A DNA stretch of 64,000 bases from Coriaria nepalensis (GCA_027186245.1 CP114491.1:6631501-6695500); one strand, 5' to 3'; counted from the first letter of the stretch, positions 24,351 through 36,625 are shown. Notes: generated by a model not told the origin, from the letters alone. Numbers and translations: made by a program.

Positions 24351-24820
24351 ACAAATGATGAGATGCAACATTATAAGTTACCTTTCGGGAGATGCAGGAT
24401 ATAATTGGTGACCATATAAAATATTATTTTTTGTAGAAAAGAAGGGAATGTTTAAGGAAAGGAGTAACACCCACATCGTTAACATCGACCTAAGTGGAGG
24501 GGAGTTTTTTCTTGACAAAGTGCGTGGAGTTCAAACTTGAAACCGATTGAATTGGAAAGAGACTGGAAAGGTGGAGAAAAGGCAGGCGGCACAGAGAGAG
24601 GAGGGCCAAATGTTGTTCCCCTCAACGGTTTCTAACGCATATCTTCTCAATTCGCTCCCTTTCTTTCGCCAAGCCTTCTCGGATCCCCCCCTCTTCCTAA
24701 TGTCGACCTGCAGGTCTCTCTCTCTCCTCACTTCAAATTCTCTCCTCTCTCCCGTCGTTGCAAAACGTATACTTTAAATACCATCTCATTGTGAAGTGCT
24801 TCTGAGTGTTTAGGTTCGGA
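24351..24820 (+). promoter_or_regulatory. Likely promoter and 5' UTR of the pfkB gene
   Basis: This is the upstream region of the kinase gene, running from an A-rich tract (about 24331-24350) to the start codon. A CT-rich leader (TCTCTCTCTCCTCACTTC, about 24716) precedes the ATG, as is common in plant 5' UTRs. A clear TATA box could not be picked with confidence. The assignment rests mainly on position. Confidence 0.4.
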
Positions 24821-27800
24821 ATGTCTTTTTCGTCCTCTGATTCACTTCCGCTTCCACCTGAAAACCGCCTACTTGTGCGTCTCTCTCTCTCTCTCTCTCT
24901 CTCTCTATGTCTCTCATCTTTAACTAGCATTATGAATATTTTTGGTTGCTCTGTGTTGCCAGCTGGGAATTGGAGGCGCGTCCGTGGATTTCCTTGCGGC
25001 CGTTGCTTCGTATCCAAAGCCTGATGACAAAATCAGAACCACGAGCTTGAAGGTATGCGTGACACGGATTTGGAATGAACACTTTTACTTTTAACTTTCT
25101 TCATTGTTAAGCTTTAGAAATTGGTTGTGAGGAAATTTATTCATAACAGCTTTAACCTTGCATGTCCAATTCATTCTTTACTTCAGGGAGGTATTATGGT
25201 ATTGTTAAGAGTTAACGCCTTTTTAGGTACAAGGTGGCGGAAATGCAGGGAATGCCTTAACTTGTGCAGCTCGGTTGGGCTTAAATCCAAGGATAATTAC
25301 CAAGGTCCCTAGTTATTTTATCCTTATCACTTTCATTTTTTAATTTTCCATTTCCGACATCAACCTGGAATTTAAAATGTGTAGCAGTTCAAATCAAAAC
25401 TTGAGTTGGCGAGTGTTAATTTGTTTTATTTTTAATTTTAATTTAGTTTTCAGTAGTATCTCTTCTGCGTTATGAAATTGTAGGTTGCAGATGATAGTCA
25501 AGGAAAAGCTATAGTGGAGGAGCTAGAAGATGATGGTGTAGATACTTCTTATCTTGTTGTAAGCTTCATATATTCACCCTATGGAGTACTGGAGCATTCT
25601 AAATAATGAAATTTAACTAAATGATTTGCGAATTCAAGAACTAACGGTCATCTATTTTTTCTTAAACGGATTCCATGATTCTTTCGAGCACATTTTTACA
25701 TCTTTCAACTATTCAAAAGAACAAGCATATGATCTTATCATCTTAAAGGTATCAGAATAATAGTTGTGGAGCCATGCAGAGATGTTAATGCTTGGTACAT
25801 GTTGCGATGTTTGTGCTTGATGATTTTCTGTCCATGTTGAAAAATCTTCAGTTTAGATTTATCCCTAACACCATTGTCAATGCTTACCAAATTTACTCTG
25901 TGAAGATTGCAGATTTCTTTTTTGTTGTTTATTTTTGGAAAAAAATCATTTATTTATTGAACAGGTGCTTACTGTTTTCTTTTCCAGGTTTCCAAAGAGG
26001 GCAATACACCGTTTACCTATGTTATTGTGGACAACCAAACGTAAGCACGCCTAATCATTCATTTTTATTTCTCTGCTCTTTGGAATACTTGATAGAAAAG
26101 GAGTGGAACTCATTCAGATGTTGAAGACTGATTCTGAAGTTTTACACATTTTCGCTGGGATTTCTTGTTTTATTTTTAATTCCCAAGCTTTCCTTTTTCT
26201 CAACTACTTATCACACAATTGTTAAAAAAAAGAAAGAGATATAGAGGAGTGTCAGGAAGGCATTTTGTTCTTGATGGATTTATTTATGTTTCCACTATCA
26301 AGATAAAGTATAAATGTTAATGTGTAGTCTATGTATATTGCTTCATATGCCTGTTTAGTTGTCTTACAACATCAATATTATACATTCCTACCTGGCTTTG
26401 TAATGTACTTAGAAATTGGTGTTTCCATAACTGATGTTCTAAAATGAATGCATTTTCTGTCAATACCTGTCCTCTATTAATTCGTCATTGATGTAATTTA
26501 AGGAATAGGAATCATTGGTTCAGTGGACTCAAGCATATTTTGAGGTCTTTATGTTTTATTTCAGTTCGTTTATCCCATATCTACTTCTTTCAGGAATACT
26601 CGAACCTGTATCCACACTGCAGGATATCCTCCCATGTTACCTGATGACCTTCCAAAATCAAGTTTGTTATCTGCGGTGGATGGAGCAAGACTTGTGTACT
26701 CCGATGGACGGTTGCATGAAACTGCTTTGGTTGTTTTGGAGGAGGTAAAACTCATAATCTTCTCAGTTAAGTTTGTGATTTTCTTACCACAATTTAGTAT
26801 CTATTGATCCTGTTGGCTCTAGCTGTGGCATGTACATGATATTTAATATTCCTTGTTACTATTACCCAAAATATATATGATTCGCCGTTTTTTTTTTTCT
26901 TTAACTCTAACTGTTGGTTTTTATTTGAACACTACTATGGTAGATTTGTTGATATTCTTAATTCAATTTTCCCTTGGTCTTATAGAAGCTCAAAACTAAC
27001 TCTTCCTGGAGAAACTGAGAGCCTTCTATGACAAAGTTGGCTCATGAACATTCGATAAACATGCTTCTATGAAGCCCCACTATTGAATAACAACTGGATT
27101 GTTGAGATTATTATAAACTCATCACTAACACACAGAACGCATAACCTGAGTTCTTTATTTTCACTTGTTTAAAAGACAATTTCAGTTTCAAATCCATCTA
27201 TGTCATTTCTGCGTTCTCCATGATTGTTCTCAGATGTATGTTACCAAGTTCTGTTTTTTCTCTTTAGTAACCTATATCTGTATTATCTTATCTCTATTAT
27301 CTCTTACAGGCAGTTCGCAAGAATATACCAGTCGTAATCGATGCAGAAAGAAAAAGGGAAGGTTTGGATGATCTCTTAGATATGGCGAATTATGTTGTCT
27401 GTTCCAAAAAATTTCCACAGGCAAGTTCTCCCTCCATTCGTATACTTATGTCTGTCATTATCAAGTTCTTTGGGTATGAATATGACCAACACATGTTGCA
27501 ATCTTCAGTTCCATTTTTGGATTGTCAGCTCTTTAACTTAATTTTCAACTCAACTTTCTGAAACATAGTTTACTTACTGTACTATACCTGACAATCTTTT
27601 AAACCCAATTGGAATTGTATTGATTTGCTTTCCAAATAAAAAATAAAAAATATAATTCCAATCTGATTTTTCGTGCATCTAGGTCAATATTGTGTTGCTT
27701 TTTATATCATAATCCATCTATGTAAAATATGTTTTTATTTACTTATTTATGTTTTCCTTTTCTGTATGAGGTCGAAATAATAAATTTCAAAATGTGTCTT

Positions 27801-29980
27801 TGTGCTCGTGGATATGTTTGGTTCGATAAACCTTTTGTGCGGGCAATTTTTGGTGTGACAGGCATGGGCAGAGGCACCATCTATTCCATCTGCGCTAATT
27901 TCCATGCTTTTGCGGCTGCCAAAAGTAAACTTTGTGATTGTGACCTTGGGAGAAGCTGGATGCATAATGCTAGAGAGAAGTGTAAATGGTGAGTATGCAA
28001 TTAGGCTTTGTTTTGGTTAGGAGAAATACCATAAGCTGCACTAGTATTTTGGGGTCAGGAACTGTGTTTCAACGACCACAAATCTTAGTCTGTGGCATTT
28101 TCATTGAGTTTAGAGGTTTCATTGCGAGTCTTTTCTCTCAGAGGTGCCAAAGGCAGAAGAATTAGATGTGGATTGCTTGTTAGAATCTTTGAAGAACAGA
28201 AGGGAAGATGGCATAGCTCCATCATGCGCTTCATCGGTAATATTTTTAATGGTCCTCGTGATGAATTTTTTTTTTTTGTTAACCCACTTTCCACCATCAC
28301 TTGTGATCTAATGATACACAAATCATTTTTTCTGCCAGCATGAAAATAGGATGCAATCAGGCAACACTTGTTTTTGGGTAACTACAATTTTGCAACTTGG
28401 TCCTCGCTTAGTAGCTTTTGTCATTGCTAAAGTAGGCTACAATTAGGCAAATCTTGTTTTAGGGTAACTAAAAATTCTGTCAAATCTTTAGTGCGAATAC
28501 ATTAAACATTTTGAAATAGGGAGGATGGGGACCAAATAACGGAAAGACTATGAGGTAGAAACTTAAGTATCGGACACAAACATGATGGTACAGGTGATAT
28601 TTTTTTTCATCAATCAAAAAACCATGCAATGTGGAATAGAGTTGATCAACCCTAGAAGAGATCCCTGGATGGATGGAATGGGTTATATTTACATTCAGAA
28701 GACTAATTTACTTATTCCTGGTTTCCTTTGAAATCCTCTAGCCAGTGGCAAAACTGAGAGCTGATGGGATAGGAACAGTGTGTGGAAGGTTATTTCTTGG
28801 AGCAGCTGAGAAGATACCGCCATCAGAACTCATTGATACCACAGGAGCTGGAGATGCATTTGTCGGAGCAATTCTTTACGGTTAGTGCTGTTACTTCACC
28901 CATATATTCATCCTGCAAGGTCAGTGTACTTGGGTCATCCTAAAAGTATGGTCTATATCCTGTTTGTTATTGGTTTTCCCTACATATTGTTGCCACTAGG
29001 GGTCGAAAAAACCAGGAATTAATTTGTTTGGGTGTTGGGAATTGGGTCTTCTTTGATGAAGACTGTGAGCACGACTGTCTTGAAACCATTTTTGGCTGTT
29101 GTATATTGATTGTACCTAAAATTAGTGTTAAGACAGATAGTGAACTTGCAGTCTGGAATGAAGGTTTTTTTTTTTTTTTTCCTGAAAAGTGAGTCTGGAA
29201 TGAAGTGACCCTCTTCGAAGCAACTTTATATAGATTGCACCCACAATCTTTCGGTACAGTCACGTTTGTACTCTGGTTTGAAGCAACTCTATATCATTAT
29301 GTAGAACACTAGAACTTATATACAGTTGCTTAGGATGTCTATTGACTATACTCAATGGTAAAATGCTATGAATTTCGGAATCGACTCCATAGCTGAGGGA
29401 AATATGCTCTGTTAAGAATGCAGACCAGAACATGTGCTCCTTGTGATTTTTCTATCTCTCTGTTCCGTTCTTAACTCTATACAGAGATGTTGGAAATTCT
29501 CTTCTTCCAAATTTCTAAACATTGTGATCGCTGCAAAATATTTGTTATGGTATGTATAAGTACAATCTGTATTAATTTCGTCTAGTATCATTAAGTACAA
29601 TATGTTTTAATTTCTCCTCAACAGTTTACTAGCATGACTTCCAAAATCATGTTTCAGCTCACCCATGACTGCAGAACTTATGCATCCTTTTCTTATTCTT
29701 CTTGACTGGCGATGCTAAGGAAGTTTGTGTTCTTTTCTTGCAGCTATCTTTACCAACATGCCAACAGAGAAGATGCTGCCATTTGCTTGTCAAGTGGTAA
29801 ATTTTCAAGAGAAGGGCCAATTTGTTTGTTTTCTCCAACACAATAATTTTCAAGTACCATTATAATTTGATCAAGCTATTGTGTTGTGCATTGTAGGCTG
29901 CTGCTTGTTGTAGAGGCTTGGGTGCTCGAACTGCTCTTCCACATTGCACGGATCCAGTCCTGGCACCTTACTTTTGTTAA
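24821..29980 (+). CDS. pfkB-family carbohydrate kinase (ribokinase-like), complete
   Basis: Twelve exons: 24821-24874, 24963-25052, 25227-25304, 25484-25558, 25988-26040, 26594-26744, 27310-27420, 27862-27988, 28142-28236, 28742-28880, 29744-29796 and 29897-29980. Joined, they give 1110 bases, 369 aa plus stop, and every junction keeps phase. The product closely resembles the Arabidopsis At5g43910 pfkB-like kinase in order and length. Visible motifs are LLLGIGGASVDFLAAV near the N-terminus, QGGGNAGNALTCAARLGLNP (residues 50-69), KFPQAWAEAPSIPSAL, and the PfkB signature DTTGAGDAFVGAI (310-322), in which Asp316 is the catalytic base. PfkB enzymes transfer phosphate from ATP to a sugar or nucleoside. 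The exact substrate cannot be told from sequence. There is no obvious targeting peptide, so it is likely cytosolic. The ATG at 24821 is the only start giving the conserved N-terminus. Intron 7 has a GC donor. Confidence 0.95.
24881..24906 (+). repeat. (CT)13 microsatellite in intron 1 of the pfkB gene
   Basis: Thirteen uninterrupted CT units begin six bases inside the 88-base first intron, just after its GTGCGT donor. Short CT tracts are common in plant 5' regions and tend to be length-polymorphic. Confidence 0.9.
27421..27861 (+). other. GC-AG intron (intron 7 of the pfkB gene)
   Basis: Exon 7 ends TTTCCACAG and the intron begins GCAAGT, with the acceptor GTGACAG at 27855-27861. Joining there reads KFPQ-AWAEAPSIPSAL, the conserved family sequence, in perfect phase. 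No GT donor nearby would keep that frame. The rest of the donor matches the strong consensus AG|GCAAGT, as is typical of the roughly 1% of plant introns that use GC. Confidence 0.9.
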
Positions 29981-30690
29981 AGAGTTCCCCTATCGATGTG
30001 GTGAATTGGCAAAGCAGTTAGAAATTTACATACAGTCAGTCTATCATGTTAGCTGAAGATGTCAATTATATTATATGCCATTTCGTTGTCACGTCTCAGT
30101 CCAGTACAGGGAGAGCTTGATGAATTTTGTCACGGGTTAGCTACTAGTCAGTTTCTATTTGAATTTTGTCAGTACATTGTACAGAAAAAAAGGGTCAAAA
30201 GGGAGCAAGACACGATGAAAATTGTTTTCAGTAAGAATGATTATATAGTGTGTGAAAGTTATTGGATAATAGCACTTATTTCTATTTGAATTTCTTTCGT
30301 CTCTTTTCTGGACCAATTTCATCTATCACTTTATTCTTCAATCCTCACAACTTCAATTATTTACACCCTTCAGCAAAGAAATACTTTCTTCGTCTCTATA
30401 AATAGTTTATGGAGCTTGTTTATTTCGTCTTGTGGAAGAATATGAAGACATTAAGACATTAATAAATAGTTTAGATGTGTTTTTTTTCCGAATAAAAAAG
30501 CGAGATTTGTTTTTTTCGTTTTGCAATCATTGTAATTTCTATTGTTAGATTCAAATTGTGATGTTGAATTCTTTGTTTTCTTCTTCTTCTTTGCATAATA
30601 CCAAAGCTTTATAATCTCAAAATCCCAATACGATTTACTAAATACAAACCCAAAACTTGGACTTTTAACTTGTTGCACAGACGGAGGAAG
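29981..30690. other. 3' flank of the pfkB gene, no further gene
   Basis: This holds the probable 3' UTR and intergenic sequence. I see no conserved open frame. The 76-codon frame at 30059 and the 96-codon minus frame at 30451 have no recognisable motif. Confidence 0.5.
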
Positions 30691-30694
30691 AAAG

Positions 30695-32110
30695 GAAAAA
30701 TGAAAAGAGGGAGGATGAATACAAATTTTAATAGAACACAAAAAATGATTATTTTTTATTATATGGCATTAGATAACAATTACTTAGTAATTGCCACAAC
30801 ACAATAATATTGTCACATTAAAATCAAAATCAAGATTTCCCCTTTTTGATGAAAAAAGTGAGGACAAAAATGAATTAGATATAATTTCTTTGGGACTAAG
30901 ATGAACCAAGATAAAGTATGAGGACAAATAATAATTTATTAAATAAATATTGATTAATAAAAAAAAAAGAATTGATGTCCTGAAGATTTCAAATCTGATA
31001 CTAGGAAGTAGGAACCAAGATCGGTACTATCCTATACCGATCGTGGCGGAAAAAACACTCATGCCTAACACTTGAAGAAAAAAAACCCACCAAATTATGC
31101 TAAAACTTTACCATTATGACAATTTTCTAACATCAATCTTCAAAAAATTTCCTAATTTAGAATTGTTCTTTAAATAGGAAAATGGGAGGAAGAATATAAA
31201 TTTTAATAGACGATGGAAAAAGAAATGAATTTTTTATGATGTGACACTAGATAATAATTACTTAATTGTTGCTACAATACAACAATAATGCCACATAAGA
31301 ACCAAAATCATATTTTTCGTTTGCATTTTCAATGAAAAAGAGTGGGGATGAAAATAAATTAGATATAATTTATTAGGGACTAAAATAAACAAAGATATAT
31401 GATGACAAACAATAATTTAGTAAATAATTATTGATTAATTAAAAAAAATAATGTCCTAAATATTTCTATTCTGATATTAGAAAATCGGGACCGAGATCAA
31501 TACAATCATATACCGATCCTGGAAGGAAACACACCTATGCTTAACACTTAGAAGAAGAAACCCACCAAATTATGCTAAAATTTTAATATTATGACAATTT
31601 CCTAATATTAATCTTCGAAAATTTTCCTAATTTAGAACTATTTTTAAAATAGGAAAAAGAGAGGAAATATACAAATTTTAGCAGACAATGGAAACAGAAA
31701 TGACTTTTTTTATGATATGGCACTAGATAATAATTACTTAATTGGTGCCACAATACAATAATAATGACACATAAGAACCAAAATCAATTTTTTTTGTCTC
31801 CTTTTTCAATGAAAAAGAGTGGGGATGAAAATAAATTAGGTATTAAAATAAACTAAGATAAAGTATGATAACAAACAATAATTTAGTAAATAACTATTTA
31901 TTAATTAAAAAAAAATGACGTCCTAAAGATTTCAATTCCGATATTAGGAAGTCGGGACCGAGATCAGTACCATCCTATACCGATCCTAGAGGGAAAAACA
32001 CTTGTGCTTAACATTTAGAAGAAAAAACCCACCAAATTATGCTAAAACTTTACTACTATGATAATTTCCTAATAGGAAATTTTCCTAATTTAGAACTAAT
32101 TTTAAAATAG
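30695..32110. repeat. About three tandem copies of a 477-bp unit
   Basis: The block CTAGATAATAATTACTTA, in variant forms, starts at about 30769, 31247 and 31723, spacings of about 478 and 476. Other landmarks repeat at the same spacing: a GATCGGTACTATCCTATACC-type palindromic word (31019, 31496, 31955), ACCCACCAAATTATGCTAAA (31086, 31559, 32026) and AGGAAAATGGGAGG-like boundaries. The third copy is incomplete and dissolves into TTTCTAATTTAGAA-type AT-rich DNA after about 32110. No open frame of note. Confidence 0.85.
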
Positions 32111-33119
32111 AAAAGTATTCTGAAATAGGAAAGGTTTATTAATTAACAACTCTTTCTAATTTAGATTAGTTATCTTAACAAAGTTTCTTAATTTGAACTT
32201 TTCTATAATTAGAATATAATTCTTGATTTTGGAATTCTTTCCAAAATTAGATAACTAAAATTTCTCAATTTTGGAACTTCTTCCAAAATAGGTTAATTAC
32301 TATAAATAAAGTTTTCGTAATTTAGAACATTTCTAAAATAGGTTAGTTATTATAAACATTTTAGTTACTACATTATTAATTCTTTTAATCACATTAAATC
32401 TTATCAAAAATAATTTTTAATTGATGAAAGCAATTACCATATTTGACACGATTAGAATATTTTCATATATACCCTTTATATTAATTTTACCAATAATATC
32501 AAGACTTACCATATACAATTTAAGATAACTAATTGATTCTATAAAATTGATTTCCATATGAACAATTTATATTAGTAATTTTACTTACCATATTAATATT
32601 TACCAAATAACAATCTAATTAGTAATTTTCATAATCAAGATATAATGTTTAATTTGATAATAAAAAATTAGATTTTTATTTATTTCTTTCAAAAACCCTA
32701 AACCCTAATCGAACTAGCGATAGACTGCGATGCTGCTGCTGCCGAGCATCCGATTGGTGGTCCATTTATTGTGTTTTTTGGGATATTATCTTTTCTACTA
32801 TTTTTGAAATTTGCAAAATGATCCAACGAGTGGAACCCTGCTTTGCTTGTGCCACTGCACATCAGGTATCTGCCCGAGCGCCACATAAGCGATGATGCTG
32901 CTTTCGCCACCTATCGCCGCTATCTCAGATGTCTGATTGGTGATCCGTTTGTTAAGTTTTCTATGAAATTGTCTTAGCTAATTGTTCTGAAAATTTTAAA
33001 ATAATCAAATGGTCGGAACTTCAAATATATCAAAGGTCGTGTCATTGGGTAGCGAGTCAAACACACTTTTCAGCAACCATCAAATGGTTTGCCACCACGA
33101 ACGGCGCTCTTTCACTGAT
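32111..33119. other. AT-rich DNA followed by probable retroelement leader
   Basis: The first half is very AT-rich with repeated AATTTAGAAC/TCTAAAATAGG words. From about 32690 the sequence is GC-richer. It lies immediately downstream, in minus-strand sense, of the primer-binding site at 33268-33280, so it may be internal leader of that family L element. A 70-codon minus frame (32698-32910) shows no known domain. Confidence 0.35.
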
Positions 33120-33990
33120 CCAATCACACGAATAATTACAGATTTCCTTTGTTTGTTTAGTTCTTAAGTATGAAAGATATTCAAGAATCATTCAAGAACA
33201 TCTAAAAACAATGACATATCAAACATTAAATTAAAATAGTAATGTCTACGCTTACCGGTACGATCTAGGCTTTGATATCATTATCAATCTACAAGTAATC
33301 CGTAAGCGAAAGCGGCAATTTAAAATTTTTCAGATATAATCTGAAACATAGATTAAATACATAGACGTACACCAAAATTGATCATACAAATATATATCAA
33401 ATATTTATTTAATGGACAACACATAAAAGTTCAAAGAAACTAAAAAGATTAAGATCTAAGAGAACTTAATGATCTTAATACAGAACCGAACGAATCTCCT
33501 TGCTCATTCATCATGGCCGAATTCAGTAGGAAGAATGAGGTTGCCCAAGTGTTCACCCTCTAATCGTAATCCACACAATTCAGTTCGCTTGGTTGATTTT
33601 CTATTCTAAGATTCATCATATGATTCGAAGAGCCCGTGGAAAAAAAAAAGGAAAAGTCTCACTTTTCTCACTATATGATTTCAGCCAAGAGGCAATAAGA
33701 GAATCACTATTTCGCCCAACCCTTTTAATGTACTTATATAGTGCTCTCTTAGGTTTTAGGTTACCAAAAAAAATTAACTCAGAACTTTAACACAGTCAAC
33801 TATGGACTTAGTCAAAGGTTCCTTAATCTAATTAAGTGAATAATGGGTCATTACCCATCACCTATGGCCAACCATATTTATCAATTATTTAATCAATATT
33901 TTATAATTAGATTCGTTTAACTTTAAAATACATTTTAAACTAAATAGTTAATTCAATCATCTCATGAAAACCTATTGGCATCCTATAGAG
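33120..33990 (-). repeat. Family L LTR end with primer-binding site and leader, minus orientation
   Basis: Read on the minus strand, this segment matches the plus copy at 41800-42230. It has the U5 part (GTTCTCTTAGATCTTAAT, then TGATATATATTTGTATGATC), a primer-binding-site-like TGATATCAAAGCC at 33280-33268, then a leader with TTTGATATGTCATTGTTTTT and GTTCTTGAATGATTCTTGAA. A TATA-like CTATATAAGTAC lies near 33734. Relative to the 42.2-44.2 kb copy, a block of about 400 bases is missing near 33870. At about 33990 the LTR abuts a copia RT remnant. Confidence 0.6.
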
Positions 33991-34470
33991 ACTATCCCTT
34001 AGGTGCGTCAACTTAGTTGACGTATATAGAATCCATTTCGACTTGCCTATCTTTAAGCCATTTCTCATAATCTCATCTACTAATAGCCTCAATATAGCTT
34101 GTAGGGTCATATCTTATGACTAAACCCTCTTTGAGATTTTCTACTAGATATTTAAATCTTTCAAGTCCACTAGATCTACAAACTTGTTGTGTAATTTGAG
34201 AATTCACAGTTTCTTCTTTTGAAGGCTCCTCAATTGTAAGTTATTTCTAACAAGATTCTCTATCTAAATGTCATTTTGTAGTTCTTCAATTTCTTTAAGT
34301 TCTTGTAAGTCAACGAACCTCCTCGAACTCGAACATGCAGTTTGAAATTTCAGTATCCGAGTTCTCGATTTAGGACTTAACAAAGATTAAGGGACACACA
34401 ATGAGGAATTATTCCTCAACCAAAAATCCAGTTACACATTGTAATCAAGAAACAATTTAGATTAATAGGA
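33990..34470 (-). pseudogene. Ty1/copia RT-region remnant, minus strand
   Basis: Read on the minus strand, around 34125-33990, the sequence gives the conserved start of the copia reverse-transcriptase domain, with a stop replacing one residue: PTSYIEAIS, DYEKWLK, VEMDSIYVN and VDAPKG. The intact family form resembles EAxxDxDxxKWLxAMxxEMDSMxxNxxWxLVDxPxG. It is cut off by the family L LTR at its downstream side. The sequence is closely paralleled at 38640-39130. Not functional. Confidence 0.75.
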
Positions 34471-34850
34471 GTAGAAGAGGGAGTGGAGAATAGAAGGATA
34501 CCAAGCCCACACTCTTCCTTTTGGCCGTTGCCTCTCCTCGCCGCTCCACCGCCAATTCTAAGCCGTTACACGGTCTCTAATCTTAGTCCACAAAAACAAT
34601 TAACTCATGATAATTTTCTAGTTTCGGTCTCCTCATGAGAATGGAACTTGGAGAGGGAAATGAGGATTGAAAAAGTTGAGAGCTTTTCTCATTCTCTTTC
34701 TTTCTCGAAGTGAGCAGCTAGGGTTGATGGCATAGGAATGAGTGTGTTGTTTTTATAGGCAACTCTCCCTTAGGCCTATCTTTCTTGGCCTTCGAGGCTC
34801 GGTTCACTTTTAATGAACGCTCATGATTAGTTCTGGGTTTATACCCCATC
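34330..34850 (-). repeat. Upstream half of a duplicated copia block (partner at 39050-39600)
   Basis: This stretch and 39050-39600 share order and wording: GGACTTAACAAAGATTAAGGG (34371), CAGTTACACATTGTAATCAAG, AATCTTAGTCCACAAAAAC (34578), GACCTTGGAGAGGGAAATGA-type words (34648), and AGCAGCTAGGGTTGATGGCAT (34714) with GTAGGCAACTCTCCCTTAGG nearby. On the minus strand it precedes the RT remnant, so it may be LTR or leader of the same non-autonomous element. The partner has the same arrangement. Confidence 0.65.
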
Positions 34851-35225
34851 ACGTAAAATTTGTACTAGCATATAGCCAATCGTGAGGCTTGTGTGGTTAG
34901 AAAATTTCCTGAAAACAATACATTTCTTATAAAGCTGCCATTTCTTATTGATGTAGTGGGCAGTGAAATACATGTAGTACATGTTTTGAACTGATGTATA
35001 TGTATCAATGGTAAGAGATATCCGACCATCAAACTCCTTGGAAGTCCTTCGAAGCATCACTTTCTCTTCCTCAAATTTTTCATTACATCACATGAAACTG
35101 TGCACCATGATTGCTTCTCAATATGCAGATGAATCGTGTGCATGAGATTACAGAAGCTAAGATGCTCAACTGCACGAAAGGATTGCTCTGCTTCGACCAC
35201 CCACTGCAAAGTAGTTGCTCTTATA
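34839..35225 (-). pseudogene. hAT-family transposase remnant
   Basis: On the minus strand the sequence gives FRAVEHLSF, TVSCDVMK, MLRRTSKEFDGRISLTIDTY, TSVQNMYYMYFTAHYI and KKWQLYKKCIVFRKFSNHT. This is the pattern of plant hAT transposases of the RICESLEEPER/DAYSLEEPER type, where xGRISLTxDxWTS and YMxVTAHFIDxxWKLxKRILxF precede the catalytic region. A frame break near 35065 separates the first blocks from the 73-codon open frame. The C-terminal dimerisation domain is absent. Clearly a fragment. Confidence 0.75.
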
Positions 35226-36077
35226 GTGGCCAAATGGTGTGAATCAAACCTAAGATCAATTAGTTAGGTAAAACATAATTAGTCAATCAATGTCAAGAAA
35301 AAAAAACATAGAAAGTGGGATGGACAACTAACAAAAATTGAATACATGTATGTGCCAAGCTTATCACTTCCATCTTATGGCCCTTTGCCTTTAGCCTCTA
35401 GGCAACTCCTTACAAGCTTATGCATCAATGAGGTGTCCGTTATTGTGCTATTCACATACGTAATCACAGTTGAACAATGATTTCATGTCACAATTTTCTT
35501 TCTAATATCCCGATTAAAACTAGCCTACACGATACTCCTCTGCTTTTCACAGGTTCCATGAAACTTGTCATTGCTGTAGATTTATTTTGTCTTTTTGGTT
35601 TCGACGTGCCTTTTTCGCCCTCAGCCTGTGTGGCCGGATCATTGTTTGGCTTATTTTCATCAAATAAACAATGACAAAGATGTAGAATCGTCGTTGTGCA
35701 TGTTCTCATTGTTCTAAACAATTGAATAGAGTCACACAAAAATATACATTATTAGATAATCTCATTAAGATTTAGTCAACTTATCACCTACTTATGATAT
35801 AAGCCCCTCTCCCATATTCCCTCATTTTCACATTTGAGGAGTGACAAACTTGCACTAATTGTTCAATACTGTCCTAAAAACTTATAGTTTGCAGTAAACA
35901 CATTGAGTATTCAAAAGATGTGCTATATTTTACAAAATAAAAAATGAAATTATAAGTTACTTACTACCCTTAATTTCTTGCAATTGAGGAAGAAGTAACA
36001 AAACCATTAACTATAAAAGGGGTTCATAATATATTAGAACTAGCATTAGGAAAATGTGCATGGAATTGACACAATCT
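35226..36077. other. Possible N-terminal part of the hAT element, otherwise unassigned
   Basis: An 83-codon minus-strand frame (35488-35739) contains a Lys/Glu-rich stretch followed by KRQNKSTAMTSFMEPV. This faintly resembles the linker and BED zinc-finger start of hAT transposases. The position upstream of the transposase remnant fits, but the zinc ligands are not seen. The remainder (35740-36077) holds nothing I can identify. Confidence 0.3.
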
Positions 36078-36625
36078 TCATTGTTCATCCTCAATTTTCC
36101 AAATAAGCAACCTTAAGACCAAAAAAATATATTTACCTCCATGATGTTCTAATTGAGCACCCTTGAAAATATATACATGGTTTTGTATTCCAATCCAATT
36201 GCACTCTCTATCAACCTTCTTACCAACTTTATATTTCATTTCCTTTCTAATACGGATAACACTTTCCCATATGCCTCTCATGTCATATGCTCATATCAAA
36301 ACCATATACGGTAGAAATGAATTGGGTTCTAACTCCATAACTTTCTTTGCAACTTTTTCCGTGAGTTTCAAATCTCAATGAGCTACACAAGGTTGAACAA
36401 ATGACTAAAAAATAATAGAGTTAGGGTCATATGGTATTGCTTCTATTATATCCATTGCTTCGTTTAATTTTCCAGCTCTACTCAACAAGTGTAATATGCA
36501 AGAATAATGCTCATTTTCGGGTTTGATCCCATTTACCTTTTCCATTGATGAAAAGCTCAAAATCCCTTCATTAAAAAAACCTTCATATTTGCAAGCTATT
36601 AGAAATCCCCCTAGAGTATCCTATA
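36078..36625 (-). pseudogene. Pentatricopeptide repeat (PLS class, E domain) pseudogene
   Basis: The minus strand reads GILSFSSMEKVNGIKPENEH, YSCILHLLSRAGKLNEAMDI, IEAIPYDPNS, LTEKVAKKVMELEPNSFLPY, WESVIRIRKEMK, and CNWIGIQNHVYIFKGAQLEH. This is the last PPR repeats plus the E/E+ motifs of a plant organelle RNA-editing type PPR protein. At least two stops interrupt the frame (near 36405 and 36290). Upstream repeats are not found, so only the C-terminal ~170 codons remain. There is no intron in the remnant, as expected for this mostly intronless family. It is probably a pseudogene fragment carried among transposons. Confidence 0.8.

Noticed and set aside
24531..25024. Open frames overlapping exon 1 and exon 2 of the pfkB gene on both strands
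   Set aside because: They run through the CT microsatellite and intron 1. The spliced pfkB reading explains the region.
32694..32708. AAACCCTAAACCCTAA, a plant telomere-like word
   Set aside because: Only two units; more likely a telo-box or chance than an interstitial telomere.
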